Below, piece by piece: positions 1 through 10,017 of a DNA stretch of 64,000 bases. How positions within the stretch are numbered: position 1 is the stretch's first letter; every line of letters begins with the position of its first letter. The translations under genes and the position numbers were made by a program. This DNA comes from Aminobacter ciceronei (GTDB lineage: Bacteria; Pseudomonadota; Alphaproteobacteria; Rhizobiales; Rhizobiaceae): NCBI RefSeq assembly GCF_014138625.1, contig NZ_JACJHY010000013.1, positions 90,953 through 154,952 of the forward strand, read 5' to 3'. The notes beneath the pieces were generated by a model. The model saw only the letters and a program-made list of their open reading frames with translations, was not told the DNA's origin and did not search any database.

Positions 1-23
1 TGGCCCATCATCGCTCACCGCGC

Positions 24-1637
24 CTATTCGGCCGCCACCAGCCCGGCCATCTCGCGGTTCTTCATCAGCTTGTAGATGATCGAATCCATCAGCGCCTGGA
101 ACGAGGCGTCGATGATGTTGGTCGACACGCCGACGGTCCACCAGCGGGCGCCGGTCGAGTCATGCGATTCTATCAGCACGCGCGTGATCGCCTCGGTGCC
201 GCCATTGAGGATACGCACCTTGTAGTCGACGAGCTCGAGGTCGCCGATCTCGTCCTGGAACTTGCCGAGATCCTTGCGCAAGGCGATGTCGAGCGCATTT
301 ATCGGGCCGTCGCCTTCGGCCACCGACATCTTTTCCTCGCCGTCGACCATCACCTTCACCACGGCTTCCGACACGGTCTTGAGATTGCCATTGGCGTCGA
401 AACGGCGCTCGACGAGGCAGCGGAACGAGGTCACCCGGAAGAAATCCGGCAGGCTGTGCAGCATGCCGCGCGCCAGAAGCTCGAAGCTGGCATCCGCCCC
501 TTCATAGGCATACCCCTCGGCCTCGCGCTCCTTGACCACCGCGATCAGCGCATCGAGCCGGCTGCTATCCTTGGGCACGTCGATGCCGCGCCGCCTGAGC
601 TCGGCGATGAAGTTGGCCTTGCCGCCCTGGTCCGACACCATGACCTTGCGGCGGTTGCCCACCGTCTCCGGCGGCACATGCTCGTAGGTCTTCGGCTCCT
701 TGACGATCGCCGAGGCGTGGATGCCTGCCTTGGTGGCAAAGGCCGATGCGCCGACATAAGGCGCCTGCGCCTCGGGCGCGCGGTTGAGTAATTCGTCGAA
801 GGCGCGCGACAGCCTGGAAAGGCCCGCCAGCGCCTCGGCCGAGACGCCGGTTTCGAAACGTTCGGCGAAATGCGGCTTGAGCGCCAGCGTCGGGACGATG
901 GTGACCAGATTGGCGTTGCCGCAGCGCTCGCCGATCCCGTTGATCGTGCCCTGCACCTGGCGCACGCCGGCTTCGATCGCCGCCAGCGAATTGGCCACCG
1001 CCTGGCCGGTATCGTCATGGGCGTGGATGCCGAGATTGGCGCCCGGAATGCCCGCGGCGATCACCTGGGCGACGATGTCGCGCACCTCCGACGGCTGGGT
1101 GCCGCCATTGGTGTCGCACAACACCACCCAGCGCGCGCCGGCGTCATAGGCCGTCCGCGCGCAGGCCAGCGCGTAGTCGGGATTGGCCTTGAAACCGTCG
1201 AAGAAGTGCTCGCAGTCGACCAGGGGCTCGCGGCCGGCGGCACGCGCCGCCTTGACCGAAGCGCGGATCGTTTCAAGGTTTTCCTCATTGGTGACGCCGA
1301 GGGCGACGCGGACATGGTAGTCCCAGCTCTTGGCGACGTAGCAGATGCCGTCGGCCTTGGCCTGCAGCAAGGTTGCCAGGCCCGGATCGTTGGAGGCAGA
1401 GATCCCTGCCCGCTTGGTCATGCCGAAGGCGACGAACTTCGCCCGCCTGGTCCGCTTTTCCTGGAAGAAGGCGGTGTCGGTCGGATTGGCGCCGGGATAA
1501 CCGCCCTCGACATAATCGAGGCCGAACTCGTCGAGCATCGCCGCGATCGCGATCTTGTCCTCGACGGAAAAGTCGATGCCCGGCGTCTGCTGGCCGTCGC
1601 GCAATGTCGTGTCGAAGAGATAGATGCGTTCTTTCAT
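24..1637 (-). CDS. cimA: Citramalate synthase (CimA), HMGL-like enzyme
   Basis: Condenses pyruvate with acetyl-CoA to (R)-citramalate, the first step of the threonine-independent route to 2-oxobutanoate and isoleucine, in the cytoplasm. The 537-residue protein begins with the HMGL-like signature DTTLRDGQQTPG (residues 9-20). The metal-binding HAHDDTG motif lies near residue 205 and NGIGERCGNANL near 235. A LeuA-type regulatory/dimer domain fills about residues 395-520. The overall length and the FSVEDK and GGYPGANPTD stretches fit CimA better than 2-isopropylmalate synthase or homocitrate synthase, which is an inference from family knowledge. The gene stands alone; a foldback repeat lies between it and the iminopeptidase gene upstream. 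Confidence 0.9.
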   Translation of the reverse strand: MKERIYLFDTTLRDGQQTPGIDFSVEDKIAIAAMLDEFGLDYVEGGYPGANPTDTAFFQEKRTRRAKFVAFGMTKRAGISASNDPGLATLLQAKADGICYVAKSWDYHVRVALGVTNEENLETIRASVKAARAAGREPLVDCEHFFDGFKANPDYALACARTAYDAGARWVVLCDTNGGTQPSEVRDIVAQVIAAGIPGANLGIHAHDDTGQAVANSLAAIEAGVRQVQGTINGIGERCGNANLVTIVPTLALKPHFAERFETGVSAEALAGLSRLSRAFDELLNRAPEAQAPYVGASAFATKAGIHASAIVKEPKTYEHVPPETVGNRRKVMVSDQGGKANFIAELRRRGIDVPKDSSRLDALIAVVKEREAEGYAYEGADASFELLARGMLHSLPDFFRVTSFRCLVERRFDANGNLKTVSEAVVKVMVDGEEKMSVAEGDGPINALDIALRKDLGKFQDEIGDLELVDYKVRILNGGTEAITRVLIESHDSTGARWWTVGVSTNIIDASFQALMDSIIYKLMKNREMAGLVAAE

Positions 1638-1704
1638 GGCAACACCTTGTGGGCTAGCGCGCTATGGCACCCCCGTCTGTCCTTGGGGGCCAGCGCCCTT
1701 TGGC

Positions 1705-1864
1705 GCCCCCCTCTGTCCTGCCGGACATCTCCCCCACGAGGGGAGAGATCGGCAGTATTGACGCCTCGCTCCGTCCTGCAACGCCGGCGATTGGCGAAAG
1801 CCGGCATGCCAGCTGATCTCCCCACTTGTGGGGGTCGGCAGGACAGAGGGGGGCAACGTAGGGC
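1705..1864. repeat. Foldback intergenic repeat, family 1 (copy 1)
   Basis: About 160 bp whose two ends are inverted copies of each other: the left arm begins GCCCCCCTCTGTCCTGCCG, and the reverse complement of the right arm reads almost the same. The interior carries GCGATTGGCGAAAGCCGGCAT, shared in the same orientation with the copy at 5091-5256. Each arm contains its own smaller hairpin (CTCCCC...GGGGAG). It is non-coding and sits between cimA and the iminopeptidase gene. I recognise it as a dispersed element of the Mesorhizobium type, but copy number cannot be judged from one window. Confidence 0.8.
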
Positions 1865-1872
1865 GGAAGCGG

Positions 1873-3304
<1,432 letters not shown>

Positions 3305-3308
<4 letters not shown>

Positions 3309-3778
3309 GACCTTTTCTCCGCTGGCCATTGTTCAGTGTCGTGGTCGGGGTGCTGGTGGTTCGAAGGGGCAACCGCCGCGTACCAGGCGGTTTCATCGTC
3401 TGACAATTCGACCGTGTCGAGTCCGCCGAACCATGGCATCTTCTCGGCGGATCCGCACTGGAATGTCGGCTTCACCGCTTCGGGATGGTCGAGCGCACCG
3501 AGCACGACATTGATCGTGTCACGGTCGATCACGTCGAACAGAAGCGGCGTGCCGCAGTCGCGGCAGAAGCCGCGGCGCACGATGTCGGACGAGCGGAACC
3601 AGCCGATCTCGCCGCGCGTCACCGAAAACTTCGCCTTCGGCGTGCGCGCCAGCGGCTGGAAGTAGTTGCCCGATGCCTTCTGGCACATGCGGCAATGGCA
3701 GATATGCGCATTCTCCAGCGCCTGGTCGATGCGGTAGCGCACGGCACCGCACTGGCAACCGCCTGTCGTAACGGTCAT
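3305..3778 (-). CDS. GFA family protein, copy 2
   Basis: 157 residues with the GFA zinc signature: GGCQCGAVRYRI (about residues 6-17), CHCRMCQKASGNYF and FCRDCGTPLLFDV. Start and stop both overlap neighbouring GFA genes by four bases (ATGA), which implies translational coupling within one transcript. Its C-terminal half, with FGGLDTVELSDDETAWYAA, differs from the other two copies. The family name refers to S-hydroxymethylglutathione formation from formaldehyde, but that activity is doubtful for many members; I infer only a small zinc-binding, possibly thiol-adduct-handling protein. Confidence 0.85.
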
Positions 3779-4269
3779 GTGCGCTCCTCCGGCGGCCAGG
3801 TCTCGGTGTCGTGGTCGGGGTGCTGGAACGAGACGATGTCGTTGACGAAGTCGGCAGCGTCAGGGTCCTCTTCGGTCGAATAGCCCTCGAGCCCGTGGAT
3901 GCTGTCGACATAGGGCAGCTTGCCCTCGAGCCCCCACTGCATCGTCGGCGCGATCTCCTCCGGCTCGTCGAAGGCGGCGATCGCCAGCGCCACGCCGTCG
4001 GGTGCCTCGTAGGTCAGCGGCGTGCCGCAGTCGCCGCAGAAGCCGCGCAGGCCGAAATTCGACGAGCGAAACCGCTTCGGCTCGCCGCGCGTCCAGACGA
4101 GCCTGGAGTCGCGATGCACCGAAACCAGCGGCGCATAAAAATTGCCGAACGCCTTCTGGCACATGCGGCAATGGCAGACCGAGGCGGCGCCGAGCTTGCC
4201 GTCGACATGGAAACGCACGGCGCCACACTGGCACCCGCCGGAATAATGCGGCCTGTTGTCGAGGCTCAT
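3775..4269 (-). CDS. GFA family protein, copy 3
   Basis: 164 residues: GGCQCGAVRFHVDG, CHCRMCQKAFGNFYAPLVSV, and FCGDCGTPLTYEAP carry the zinc cysteines of the GFA fold. A conserved WGLEGKLPYVDSIHGL segment follows. It is the first of the three GFA genes in transcription order; the VOC gene stops 27 bp upstream, the only non-overlapping junction in this operon. Tandem GFA genes with a glyoxalase-fold gene suggest handling of small aldehydes or thiol adducts, but that is inference only. Confidence 0.85.
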   Translation of the reverse strand: MSLDNRPHYSGGCQCGAVRFHVDGKLGAASVCHCRMCQKAFGNFYAPLVSVHRDSRLVWTRGEPKRFRSSNFGLRGFCGDCGTPLTYEAPDGVALAIAAFDEPEEIAPTMQWGLEGKLPYVDSIHGLEGYSTEEDPDAADFVNDIVSFQHPDHDTETWPPEERT

Positions 4270-4296
4270 CGCGTCAAACCCTCACGCTTCAAACCC

Positions 4297-4677
4297 TCAC
4301 GCTGGGACATGGCACACCGCCTCGATGTTGTTGCCGTCGGGATCGAAGACGAAGGCGGCGTAATAGTCGGGATGGTAATGCGGCCTCGGCCCCGGCCTGC
4401 CATTGTCCCGTCCGCCGGCGGCGATGGCGGCGGCATAAAACGCATCGACCTCGGCCCGGCTGCGCGCGGTGAACGCATAATGCCGCCCCGGTCCGGCCGG
4501 CGCCTCGTGCAGCCAGAACACCGGCCGCTCGCGGCCATAACCGCCGACCTTGACCCCGCCGGTATATTCGCCCGGCACCATCATCAGAAGCTGCGCCCCC
4601 AGCGGCGCGAACGCCTTGTCGTAAAACGCCTGCGCCTTGTCGAAATCGGCGACTGAAATTCCCGTATGGTCGATCAT
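4297..4677 (-). CDS. VOC (glyoxalase/bleomycin-resistance fold) protein
   Basis: 126-residue single-domain vicinal-oxygen-chelate protein. It opens MIDHTGISVADFDKAQAFYDKAF, the usual first beta-alpha unit with a candidate metal-ligand His4. It ends in HYHPDYYAAFVFDPDGNNIEAVCH, the second beta-alpha-beta-beta unit with the typical DPDGN-x-E ligand motif. The substrate cannot be read from sequence. The start overlaps the stop of the DUF559 gene (ATGA), so it belongs to the same transcript as the GFA and iminopeptidase genes. Confidence 0.85.
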   Translation of the reverse strand: MIDHTGISVADFDKAQAFYDKAFAPLGAQLLMMVPGEYTGGVKVGGYGRERPVFWLHEAPAGPGRHYAFTARSRAEVDAFYAAAIAAGGRDNGRPGPRPHYHPDYYAAFVFDPDGNNIEAVCHVPA

Positions 4678-5063
4678 TGCACGAACTCCTCCGTCATGCG
4701 GACGGCCATCCCGGCCGAGATCACAATGTTCTGGCAGACGTTATCCATATCGCGAACAACGTCGTCGTTCCAGAAGCGGAGAATGGTCCAGCCGTCCTGT
4801 TCCAGGCGGTGGGTTCGGACGGCATCGACCTCCGCATTGGCCGGTTCAGCATGCTGTGAGCCGTCCAGCTCAACGATCAGCTTGTGTGTCGGGCAAGCGA
4901 AATCGACGATGTAGCCTGCAACTGGATACTGGCGACGAAATCCGAGCCCCATCAACCGGTGGGCGCGCAGCTCATTCCACAGCTTCAACTCGGCATCGGT
5001 CATCTTCCGACGCATCGACTTGGCATTCTTGCGGTTGGCGGGCGCGACCGGCGTGTGTGGCAT
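4674..5063 (-). CDS. DUF559 endonuclease-domain protein (Vsr-like PD-(D/E)XK fold)
   Basis: 129-residue stand-alone DUF559 protein, related in fold to very-short-patch-repair endonuclease. The N-terminal helix is SMRRKMTDAELKLWNELRAH. The catalytic-like strands are VAGYIVDFACPTHKLIVELD followed by GSQH, giving the D...ExD pattern. The C-terminus contains GWTILRFWNDDV. No methyltransferase lies nearby, so it is not the nuclease of a visible restriction or Vsr system. It is the first gene of the operon down to pip, and a ~165-bp foldback repeat begins 27 bp beyond its start codon. The cellular role is unknown. Confidence 0.8.
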   Translation of the reverse strand: MPHTPVAPANRKNAKSMRRKMTDAELKLWNELRAHRLMGLGFRRQYPVAGYIVDFACPTHKLIVELDGSQHAEPANAEVDAVRTHRLEQDGWTILRFWNDDVVRDMDNVCQNIVISAGMAVRMTEEFVQ

Positions 5064-5090
5064 CAGCGATGCCCCCTTGGTGAGGTCGTA

Positions 5091-5256
5091 GCCCTACGTT
5101 GCCCCCCTCTGCCCTGCCGGGCATCTCCCCCACGAGGGGGGAGATTGGCAGCTGCGCTCAGACCGCTCATCCTGCGATGTCGGCGATTGGCGAAAGCCGG
5201 CATGAAGGCTGATCTCCCCCCTCGTGGGGGAGATGTCCGGCAGGACAGAGGGGGGC
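5091..5256. repeat. Foldback intergenic repeat, family 1 (copy 2)
   Basis: About 166 bp with long inverted ends: left GCCCCCCTCTGCCCTGCCGG, right the complement ending CAGGACAGAGGGGGGC. Each arm holds an inner hairpin built on CTCCCCC and GGGGGAG. The centre shares GCGATTGGCGAAAGCCGGCAT with the copy at 1705-1864 in the same orientation. It occupies nearly the whole gap between cysS and the DUF559 gene, so the promoter of the DUF559-GFA-pip operon must lie in or beside it. Confidence 0.8.
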
Positions 5257-5298
5257 GCTGTCCCGCAGCCATTGCCACCCTATCCTGCCCCGCCATCA

Positions 5299-6717
5299 TC
5301 ACCGCTTCACTTCCCACGTCGTCACGCGCTCACCCGTGACAGGGTCCTTGCCGTCCTTGAGCTGCACGCCCTGGGCCAGAAGCTCGTCGCGGATGCGATC
5401 GGCTTCGGCCCAGTTCTTGGCGTTGATCAGCTCCAGCCGCCGCGCGATGGTAACCGCGACCGCCGCCTCGTCGACCGCGGCCGCCTCGAGCCCGAAGCCG
5501 AGGAACAGCAGCGCTGCCTTGAGTTCGGCCGCGGCTTGGACATTGCCGGCCGCCTCGCCGGCCAGCTGCGACAGGCCCTGGAAGACGCTCGACGTGGCAA
5601 GGTCGTCGCTCAATGCGGCGATCAGTGCCGCCGGCACCTCGGCTTCGGCCTCGCCGGCGCTGTCGGCCGCACGCTTCCATTTGCGCAATGTGTTTTCGGC
5701 TTCCTCCAGCTTGCGCAGCGAGAAGTCGATCGGCTCGCGGTAATGCGTCATCAGCATCGCCAGCCTGAGCACCTCGCCCGGCCAGGTGCGGCCGCCGAAA
5801 CTCTCCGTCGCGAGCAGTTCGTGGATCGAATAGAAATTGCCCAGGCTCTTGGACATCTTCTGGCCCTCGACCTGCAGGAAGCCGTTGTGCAGCCAGTAAT
5901 TGGCCATCACCTCGGTGCCGTGGGCGCAGCGCGACTGGGCGATCTCGTTCTCGTGGTGCGGGAAGATCAGGTCGAGCCCGCCGCCATGGATGTCGAAGAC
6001 CTCGCCGAGATAGGCGGCCGACATCGCCGAGCACTCGATGTGCCAGCCCGGGCGGCCGCGGCCCCAGGGACTATCCCAGCCCGGCTCCTCGGGTGAAGAC
6101 GCCTTCCACAGCACGAAGTCGCCGGGGTTCTTCTTGTGCGCCTCGACCTCGACGCGGGCGCCGGCCTGCTGCTCGTCGAGATTGCGCTTCGACAGCTGGC
6201 CATAATCTTCCATCGAGCCGGTGTCGAACAGCACTTCGCCTTGCGCTTCATAGGCATGGCCGCGTTCGATCAGGCGTTGAATCAACGACACCATATCCGT
6301 CTTGCCGTCCGGCCGCGCGAGCACGAACTCGGTCGCCCTGGGCTCGACTGAAGGCTCGAGGCAACCGAGCGCCTTGACGTCGGCCTGGTACTGGTTGGCG
6401 GTCTTTTCGGTGACCCGCCGGATCGCCTCATTGAGCGGCAGATCAGGAAAATCGCGCAAGGCGCGGGCGTTGATCTTGTCGTCGAGGTCGGTGAGGTTGC
6501 GCACATAGGTGACGTGGTCGTCGCCATAGACATGGCGCAGCAGGCGGAACAGCACGTCGAAGACGATCGCCGGGCGCGCATTGCCGATATGGGCGAAGTC
6601 GTAAACCGTCGGGCCGCAGACATACATCCGCACGTTTTGCGGATCGATCGGCACGAAGTCCTCCTTCGTGCGTGTCAGCGTGTTGGTAAGGCGCAAGCCC
6701 TTGAATGCGTCAGACAT
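5299..6717 (-). CDS. cysS: Cysteinyl-tRNA synthetase
   Basis: Charges tRNA(Cys) with cysteine. The 472-residue class I synthetase has [16 protein letters not shown] with Cys34 (zinc ligand) and the HIGN variant of the HIGH motif at 43-46. The HECSAMS zinc-site region is present, and KMSKS lies near residue 287. I chose the ATG at 6717 ([10 protein letters not shown]), preceded by GGGGAGAA, over an upstream Met at 6774, because homologues start close to the catalytic domain and the upstream stretch lies in a repeat-like hairpin region. Length is normal for the family. Confidence 0.95.
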   Translation of the reverse strand: MSDAFKGLRLTNTLTRTKEDFVPIDPQNVRMYVCGPTVYDFAHIGNARPAIVFDVLFRLLRHVYGDDHVTYVRNLTDLDDKINARALRDFPDLPLNEAIRRVTEKTANQYQADVKALGCLEPSVEPRATEFVLARPDGKTDMVSLIQRLIERGHAYEAQGEVLFDTGSMEDYGQLSKRNLDEQQAGARVEVEAHKKNPGDFVLWKASSPEEPGWDSPWGRGRPGWHIECSAMSAAYLGEVFDIHGGGLDLIFPHHENEIAQSRCAHGTEVMANYWLHNGFLQVEGQKMSKSLGNFYSIHELLATESFGGRTWPGEVLRLAMLMTHYREPIDFSLRKLEEAENTLRKWKRAADSAGEAEAEVPAALIAALSDDLATSSVFQGLSQLAGEAAGNVQAAAELKAALLFLGFGLEAAAVDEAAVAVTIARRLELINAKNWAEADRIRDELLAQGVQLKDGKDPVTGERVTTWEVKR

Positions 6718-7166
6718 GGTTCTCCCCGTGTGCGTAACCCCGAAAATCTCCGATTTTCGCCAAGGATCATGCACGCAAATTCAGTTTCACGGCGTCCTTT
6801 GCGCGTCCAAACGGACGCGCGGCGCCGTGGCCTGCTGGCCCGGGCGTTCAACCTGTCTCGTGTGAAGATGAGGCGAAAACGTCCTGACCAGCGCGAACGC
6901 TAGCCAATAAAACAAATGCCGGAAATGGCGAAAGACGTTTTCATCAGGGGCTTTATCGCCTCAGCGGGCTGTTGCCGTCAAGACGCATCGACATGAAACT
7001 TTACCGCCCGGACCGGAACGGAAGCGGTACTGAAACACTTTGTTAAACATCCCGGCACCGTAATGAAACATCGCCCGGATAAAAGGCGCCGCACTGCCAC
7101 GAATTCGACCGAATCCGTAAGCAAATGCAGCCGCTCTCGACAGAGCTGACTTAAGGGAAGAGACCG
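6718..7166. other. 449-bp intergenic region with two stem-loops upstream of cysS
   Basis: No convincing gene here. Two strong palindromes stand in the cysS leader: CGAAAATC-TCC-GATTTTCG at 6741-6759, and a longer hairpin at 6788-6829 with inner stem GCGCGTCC/GGACGCGC (6801-6808/6813-6820) and outer stem CACGGCG/CGCCGTG. The arrangement resembles dispersed intergenic repeats of Rhizobiales rather than a cysteine-responsive leader; I see no leader peptide or T-box. The remaining DNA to 7166 should hold the promoter of the small gene at 7167, but no clear hexamers stand out. Confidence 0.5.
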
Positions 7167-7322
7167 ATGAAACGAAAACAATCCGACCAGGACCGAGCGC
7201 GTCACCAGTACGCCGAACTGACCAAGCACTACCGGGCCATCGGCCCCGCCGCAATTCTTGCCGCGCTGATCTGCGCGCCGAAGAAAGAAAAGACAGCCCC
7301 CAAGCTAAACAAGGCTGCTTAA
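7167..7322 (+). CDS. Small basic protein, 51 residues, unknown function
   Basis: An ATG at 7167 preceded by GGGAAGAG at good spacing opens a 51-codon frame. The product starts MKRKQSDQDRARHQYAELTK and ends KKEKTAPKLNKAA. It has a charged N-terminus, a short hydrophobic centre (IGPAAILAALICA, about residues 25-37) and a Lys-rich tail. The last 18 bases overlap the 3' end of the convergent LysE gene. The clear ribosome binding site and biased composition argue that it is real; the function is not recognisable. Confidence 0.6.
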   Translation: MKRKQSDQDRARHQYAELTKHYRAIGPAAILAALICAPKKEKTAPKLNKAA

Positions 7323-7925
7323 CAGGCTGAGGCCGATCGCCGCCATCACCAGGCCGATCAGCACATCGAGCACGCGCCACGCGGCAGGCCGGGCAAAGAC
7401 CGGCTCCAGCAGCCGGGCGCCATAGCCGAGCCCGAAAAACCAGACGAACGATGCGGATGCAGCGCCGATGCCATAGGCAAGGCGCGCCTGTCCTTCATGG
7501 GCTGCCGAAAGGCTGCCCAACAGCACCACCGTGTCGAGATAGACATGCGGGTTGAGGAAGGTGAAGGCGAGACAGGCGGCGACCGCCGGCCAGAGCTTCG
7601 TTCCGACCGATTTTGCCGCCTGCATCGCAGCCGGCTTCATGGCGCGGCGGAAGGCAATGATCGCATATGCAAACAGGAACAGCGCGCCGCCGACCGTCAC
7701 CACTGATATCAGGCGCGGCGACTGCGAAATCAGCGTGCCGAGCCCGGCGACGCCGAGGCCGATCAGCAACGCATCCGAGGCGGCACAGATCAGGCTGAGG
7801 ACGAAGACATGCTGGCGCAGCAGCCCCTGGCGCAGGATGAACGCGTTCTGCGCGCCGATGGCGATGATCAGCGAGGCACCAAGCAGGAATCCGGAGATGG
7901 CGGCGGTGAGAATGGGCGTGGACAC
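7305..7925 (-). CDS. LysE/ArgO family amino-acid exporter
   Basis: 206-residue inner-membrane protein with about six hydrophobic segments. The N-terminal GFLLGASLIIAIGAQNAFIL matches the LysE/ArgO signature (G-A-Q-N-x-F-x-L-R-Q-G). The family exports basic amino acids such as lysine, arginine or canavanine analogues. FLNPHVYLDTVVLLGS is the second typical motif and favours the ArgO/LysE branch over RhtB. No LysG/ArgP-type LysR regulator is adjacent. Its 3' end overlaps that of the small gene at 7167-7322. Confidence 0.88.
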   Translation of the reverse strand: MSTPILTAAISGFLLGASLIIAIGAQNAFILRQGLLRQHVFVLSLICAASDALLIGLGVAGLGTLISQSPRLISVVTVGGALFLFAYAIIAFRRAMKPAAMQAAKSVGTKLWPAVAACLAFTFLNPHVYLDTVVLLGSLSAAHEGQARLAYGIGAASASFVWFFGLGYGARLLEPVFARPAAWRVLDVLIGLVMAAIGLSLLSSLV

Positions 7926-8031
7926 GCCGCTCTTCTAATGCACTGCCCGGAAAATCAAAATCGAATTCCGGCAGGCAGGATGCAGGGATTGATGATGCCA
8001 GAGCGCCCAGCAGCGCGCTGTTCTGCTGCAA

Positions 8032-8808
8032 TCAGAACAGCGTCATCTGGTCGTCATCGGGCTTTTGCTTCTCCGGCTTCGGCTTCGCCGCCCGCTCAGG
8101 TGCTGCTTCAGGCAGCGGCTCGACCCGCGCCTGGATCTCCGGCCCTGTATTGGCGACCTTGTTGACCAGCTCCGACACCGGGATCTGCTCGAAGAAATCG
8201 GGCTGCGCCGGCCGCATCAGACGGGCGACATCGCGCGGCTCCTGGGTGCGGCAGTCGAGCCAGCGGGCAAAATCCTCCGGCTGGATCACCACAGGCATGC
8301 GGTCGTGGATATGCATGATGTCGGCGCTGGCACCGGTGGTCAGGATCGCCGCGGTGTCGATCTCCGAGCCGCCCGGCTCGCTCCACGTCTCCATCAACCC
8401 GGCCAGCGCCACCAGTCCGCCCTTGCGCGGCCTCAGCCAATAGGGCTGACGCCGGTTGCCAGGCAGCTTTTTCCACTCATAGAAACCCGAGACAGGGATC
8501 AGCGCCCGCCTGTGGCGCATCGCGGTCTTGAACGACGCCTTTTCGATCGCCGTTTCGGAACGCGCATTGATCAACAGCGGCATGTCGGCCGGGTTCTTGG
8601 TCCAGGCCGGGATCAGCCCCCAGCGCGCCAGAAGCGCCATGCGGTCTGAGCGATTCGAGCCCGGCGGCCGCTGCGGCCCTGCCGTCACCACCAGGATCGG
8701 CTGGGTCGGCGCCACATTGTAGCGCGGCGGAAAGCTCTCGAGATCGTCCAGCCCGAGAAAGGCGGAGGTTGCGTCGGGCGACGCCAATACCGCAATGCGT
8801 CCGCACAT
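8032..8808 (-). CDS. SOS response-associated peptidase (SRAP/YedK/HMCES family)
   Basis: Forms a covalent DNA-protein crosslink to abasic sites in single-stranded DNA through Cys2, shielding them from nucleases. The 258-residue protein starts MCGRIAV, so Cys2 becomes N-terminal after Met removal. RYNVAPTQP gives Asn31; ARSETAIEKASFK and IMHIHDRMPVVI carry the conserved Glu and His. The open frame runs far upstream, but only the ATG at 8808 exposes the catalytic Cys2. The C-terminus adds a charged PKPEKQKPDDDQ tail. It is divergent from the NUDIX gene. Confidence 0.92.
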   Translation of the reverse strand: MCGRIAVLASPDATSAFLGLDDLESFPPRYNVAPTQPILVVTAGPQRPPGSNRSDRMALLARWGLIPAWTKNPADMPLLINARSETAIEKASFKTAMRHRRALIPVSGFYEWKKLPGNRRQPYWLRPRKGGLVALAGLMETWSEPGGSEIDTAAILTTGASADIMHIHDRMPVVIQPEDFARWLDCRTQEPRDVARLMRPAQPDFFEQIPVSELVNKVANTGPEIQARVEPLPEAAPERAAKPKPEKQKPDDDQMTLF

Positions 8809-8887
8809 CAGGTCAGGTTCCGGTTCATCGCCTGAAAGTGGCGATGGATCGCGCCGGCCGCAACCGCTAAAGCGGATAGGATCGGCT

Positions 8888-8902
8888 GTTCCACAATGGA
8901 AC
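8888..8902. promoter_or_regulatory. Palindrome between divergent SRAP and NUDIX genes
   Basis: GTTCCA-CAA-TGGAAC, a perfect 6-bp-arm dyad, sits in the 114-bp divergent gap. It is not the alphaproteobacterial LexA box (direct GTTC-N7-GTTC), although the half-site GTTC and the 7-base interval are the same with one half inverted. It may be an operator or a chance palindrome. Confidence 0.3.
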
Positions 8903-8922
8903 GCATTGCCCGAGGTAAAATC

Positions 8923-9345
8923 ATGATCGACGCGACCGTCATCCCTGCCGTCTCCGTCGCCGTGCTGCGCAACCGCTCGATCATGCTGGTGCGCCGCGGC
9001 CGCGCGCCGTCGAAAGGGCTCTACGCCTTCCCCGGCGGACGTGTCGAAGCAGGCGAGGCGCTGGAAGAGGCCGCCCGCCGCGAGCTGATGGAGGAAACGG
9101 GCATTGCGGTCGGCGACCTCGTCCGCTTGCGCGAGCTGCTCATCGACAGCCGCAACGACAGCGGCTCGGTCTACCTGCTCACCGTCTTCGGCGCCCGCCA
9201 CCTCGAAGGCGAACCGGTTGCCGCCGACGATGCCGACGAGGCCGCCTATTTCGACCTCGCCGCAATCGAACGCCTGCCGCTGACCGATTCGACGCTCGAA
9301 ATCGTGCAGGAGCTGCTCGACGGCCGGGTCACCCTGCCGGCATAG
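8923..9345 (+). CDS. NUDIX hydrolase
   Basis: Hydrolyses a nucleoside-diphosphate-linked substrate with Mg2+. The 140-residue protein carries a complete Nudix box, G39-x5-E45-x7-R53-E-L-M-E-E-T-G-I61, after AFPGG. Length and the early IPAVSVAVL strand suggest an ADP-ribose or MutT-like single-domain enzyme; the substrate is not determinable. The ATG at 8923 is preceded by GAGGTAAA, whereas an upstream ATG at 8896 lies inside the intergenic palindrome and lacks a ribosome site. Confidence 0.88.
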   Translation: MIDATVIPAVSVAVLRNRSIMLVRRGRAPSKGLYAFPGGRVEAGEALEEAARRELMEETGIAVGDLVRLRELLIDSRNDSGSVYLLTVFGARHLEGEPVAADDADEAAYFDLAAIERLPLTDSTLEIVQELLDGRVTLPA

Positions 9346-9506
9346 GGCAATTCCCGGAAAATTGTGCAGCGCCTTTCCCCGGGGAACTGCGCAAGACAAC
9401 GAAACAGAGGGATTCCGCCATTCGACGAACAGCCGCTGTCCCTCTAGCCTTGGGATAGAAGCGCCTGCGGCCTTGCCGGGGACAAATTGTTTCGCCACAA
9501 AAGCTT

Positions 9507-9884
9507 ATGATGCGCGCTTCGACCTACATCATGGCTATCACGCTTGCCGCGACGACCGCGTTCGCAGCACCGGTGCGCGCCGTCGAAGCGCCGTTCGAGC
9601 CGGGCCTGATGCGCCTTGCCGAGGTTCTCGGCTCGCTGCATTTCCTGCGCAATCTGTGCGGCGAAAAGGGCAGCCAGTGGCGGGGCGAGATGGAAAAGCT
9701 GCTGCAGGCCGAGAACCCCTCGCCCGAGCGCCGCGCCCGGTTCATCGCGTCCTTCAACCGGGGCTATCGCTCCTTCGACGGCACCTACACCGCCTGCACG
9801 CCGTCGGCAACCGAAGCGATCAGCCGCTACATGAAGGAAGGCGAGGCTTTGAGCCGCGACATCGCCTCCCGCTTCGGTAATTAA
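9507..9884 (+). CDS. TIGR02301 family secreted protein
   Basis: 125 residues with an N-terminal signal peptide (MMRASTYIMAITLAATTAFA, likely cut after AFA). The mature domain contains LMRLAEVLGSLHFLRNLC, W-x-GEM, RARFIASFNRGYRSF and YTACTPSA, the conserved features of the alphaproteobacterial TIGR02301 family. The two Cys (in FLRNLCG and YTACTP) probably form a periplasmic disulfide. Function of the family is unknown. Confidence 0.8.
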   Translation: MMRASTYIMAITLAATTAFAAPVRAVEAPFEPGLMRLAEVLGSLHFLRNLCGEKGSQWRGEMEKLLQAENPSPERRARFIASFNRGYRSFDGTYTACTPSATEAISRYMKEGEALSRDIASRFGN

Positions 9885-10017
9885 CAGGCTATTTACTCTC
9901 CCGGCATTGCTTGCCGTACACGAACGGGCGATTGTGCTAGGTGTCTTAACGGGACATTAAAGGGATAGCTCAAGTTGATCCGAATCATCGGGTCGCTGGG
10001 CAGGGTGAAAGACCGCA

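Noticed and set aside
4674..5063. DUF559 gene as part of a restriction-modification system
   Set aside because: No methyltransferase or specificity gene in the neighbourhood; the operon partners are GFA, VOC and peptidase genes.
6718..7166. Riboswitch or T-box leader for cysS
   Set aside because: Hairpins look like dispersed palindromes; no leader peptide or T-box elements, and T-boxes are not typical of alphaproteobacteria.
8810..8902. LexA box controlling the SRAP gene
   Set aside because: The alphaproteobacterial LexA site is GTTC-N7-GTTC in direct orientation; here GTTC-N7-GAAC and a GTTC-CG-GTTC occur, neither with the correct arrangement.
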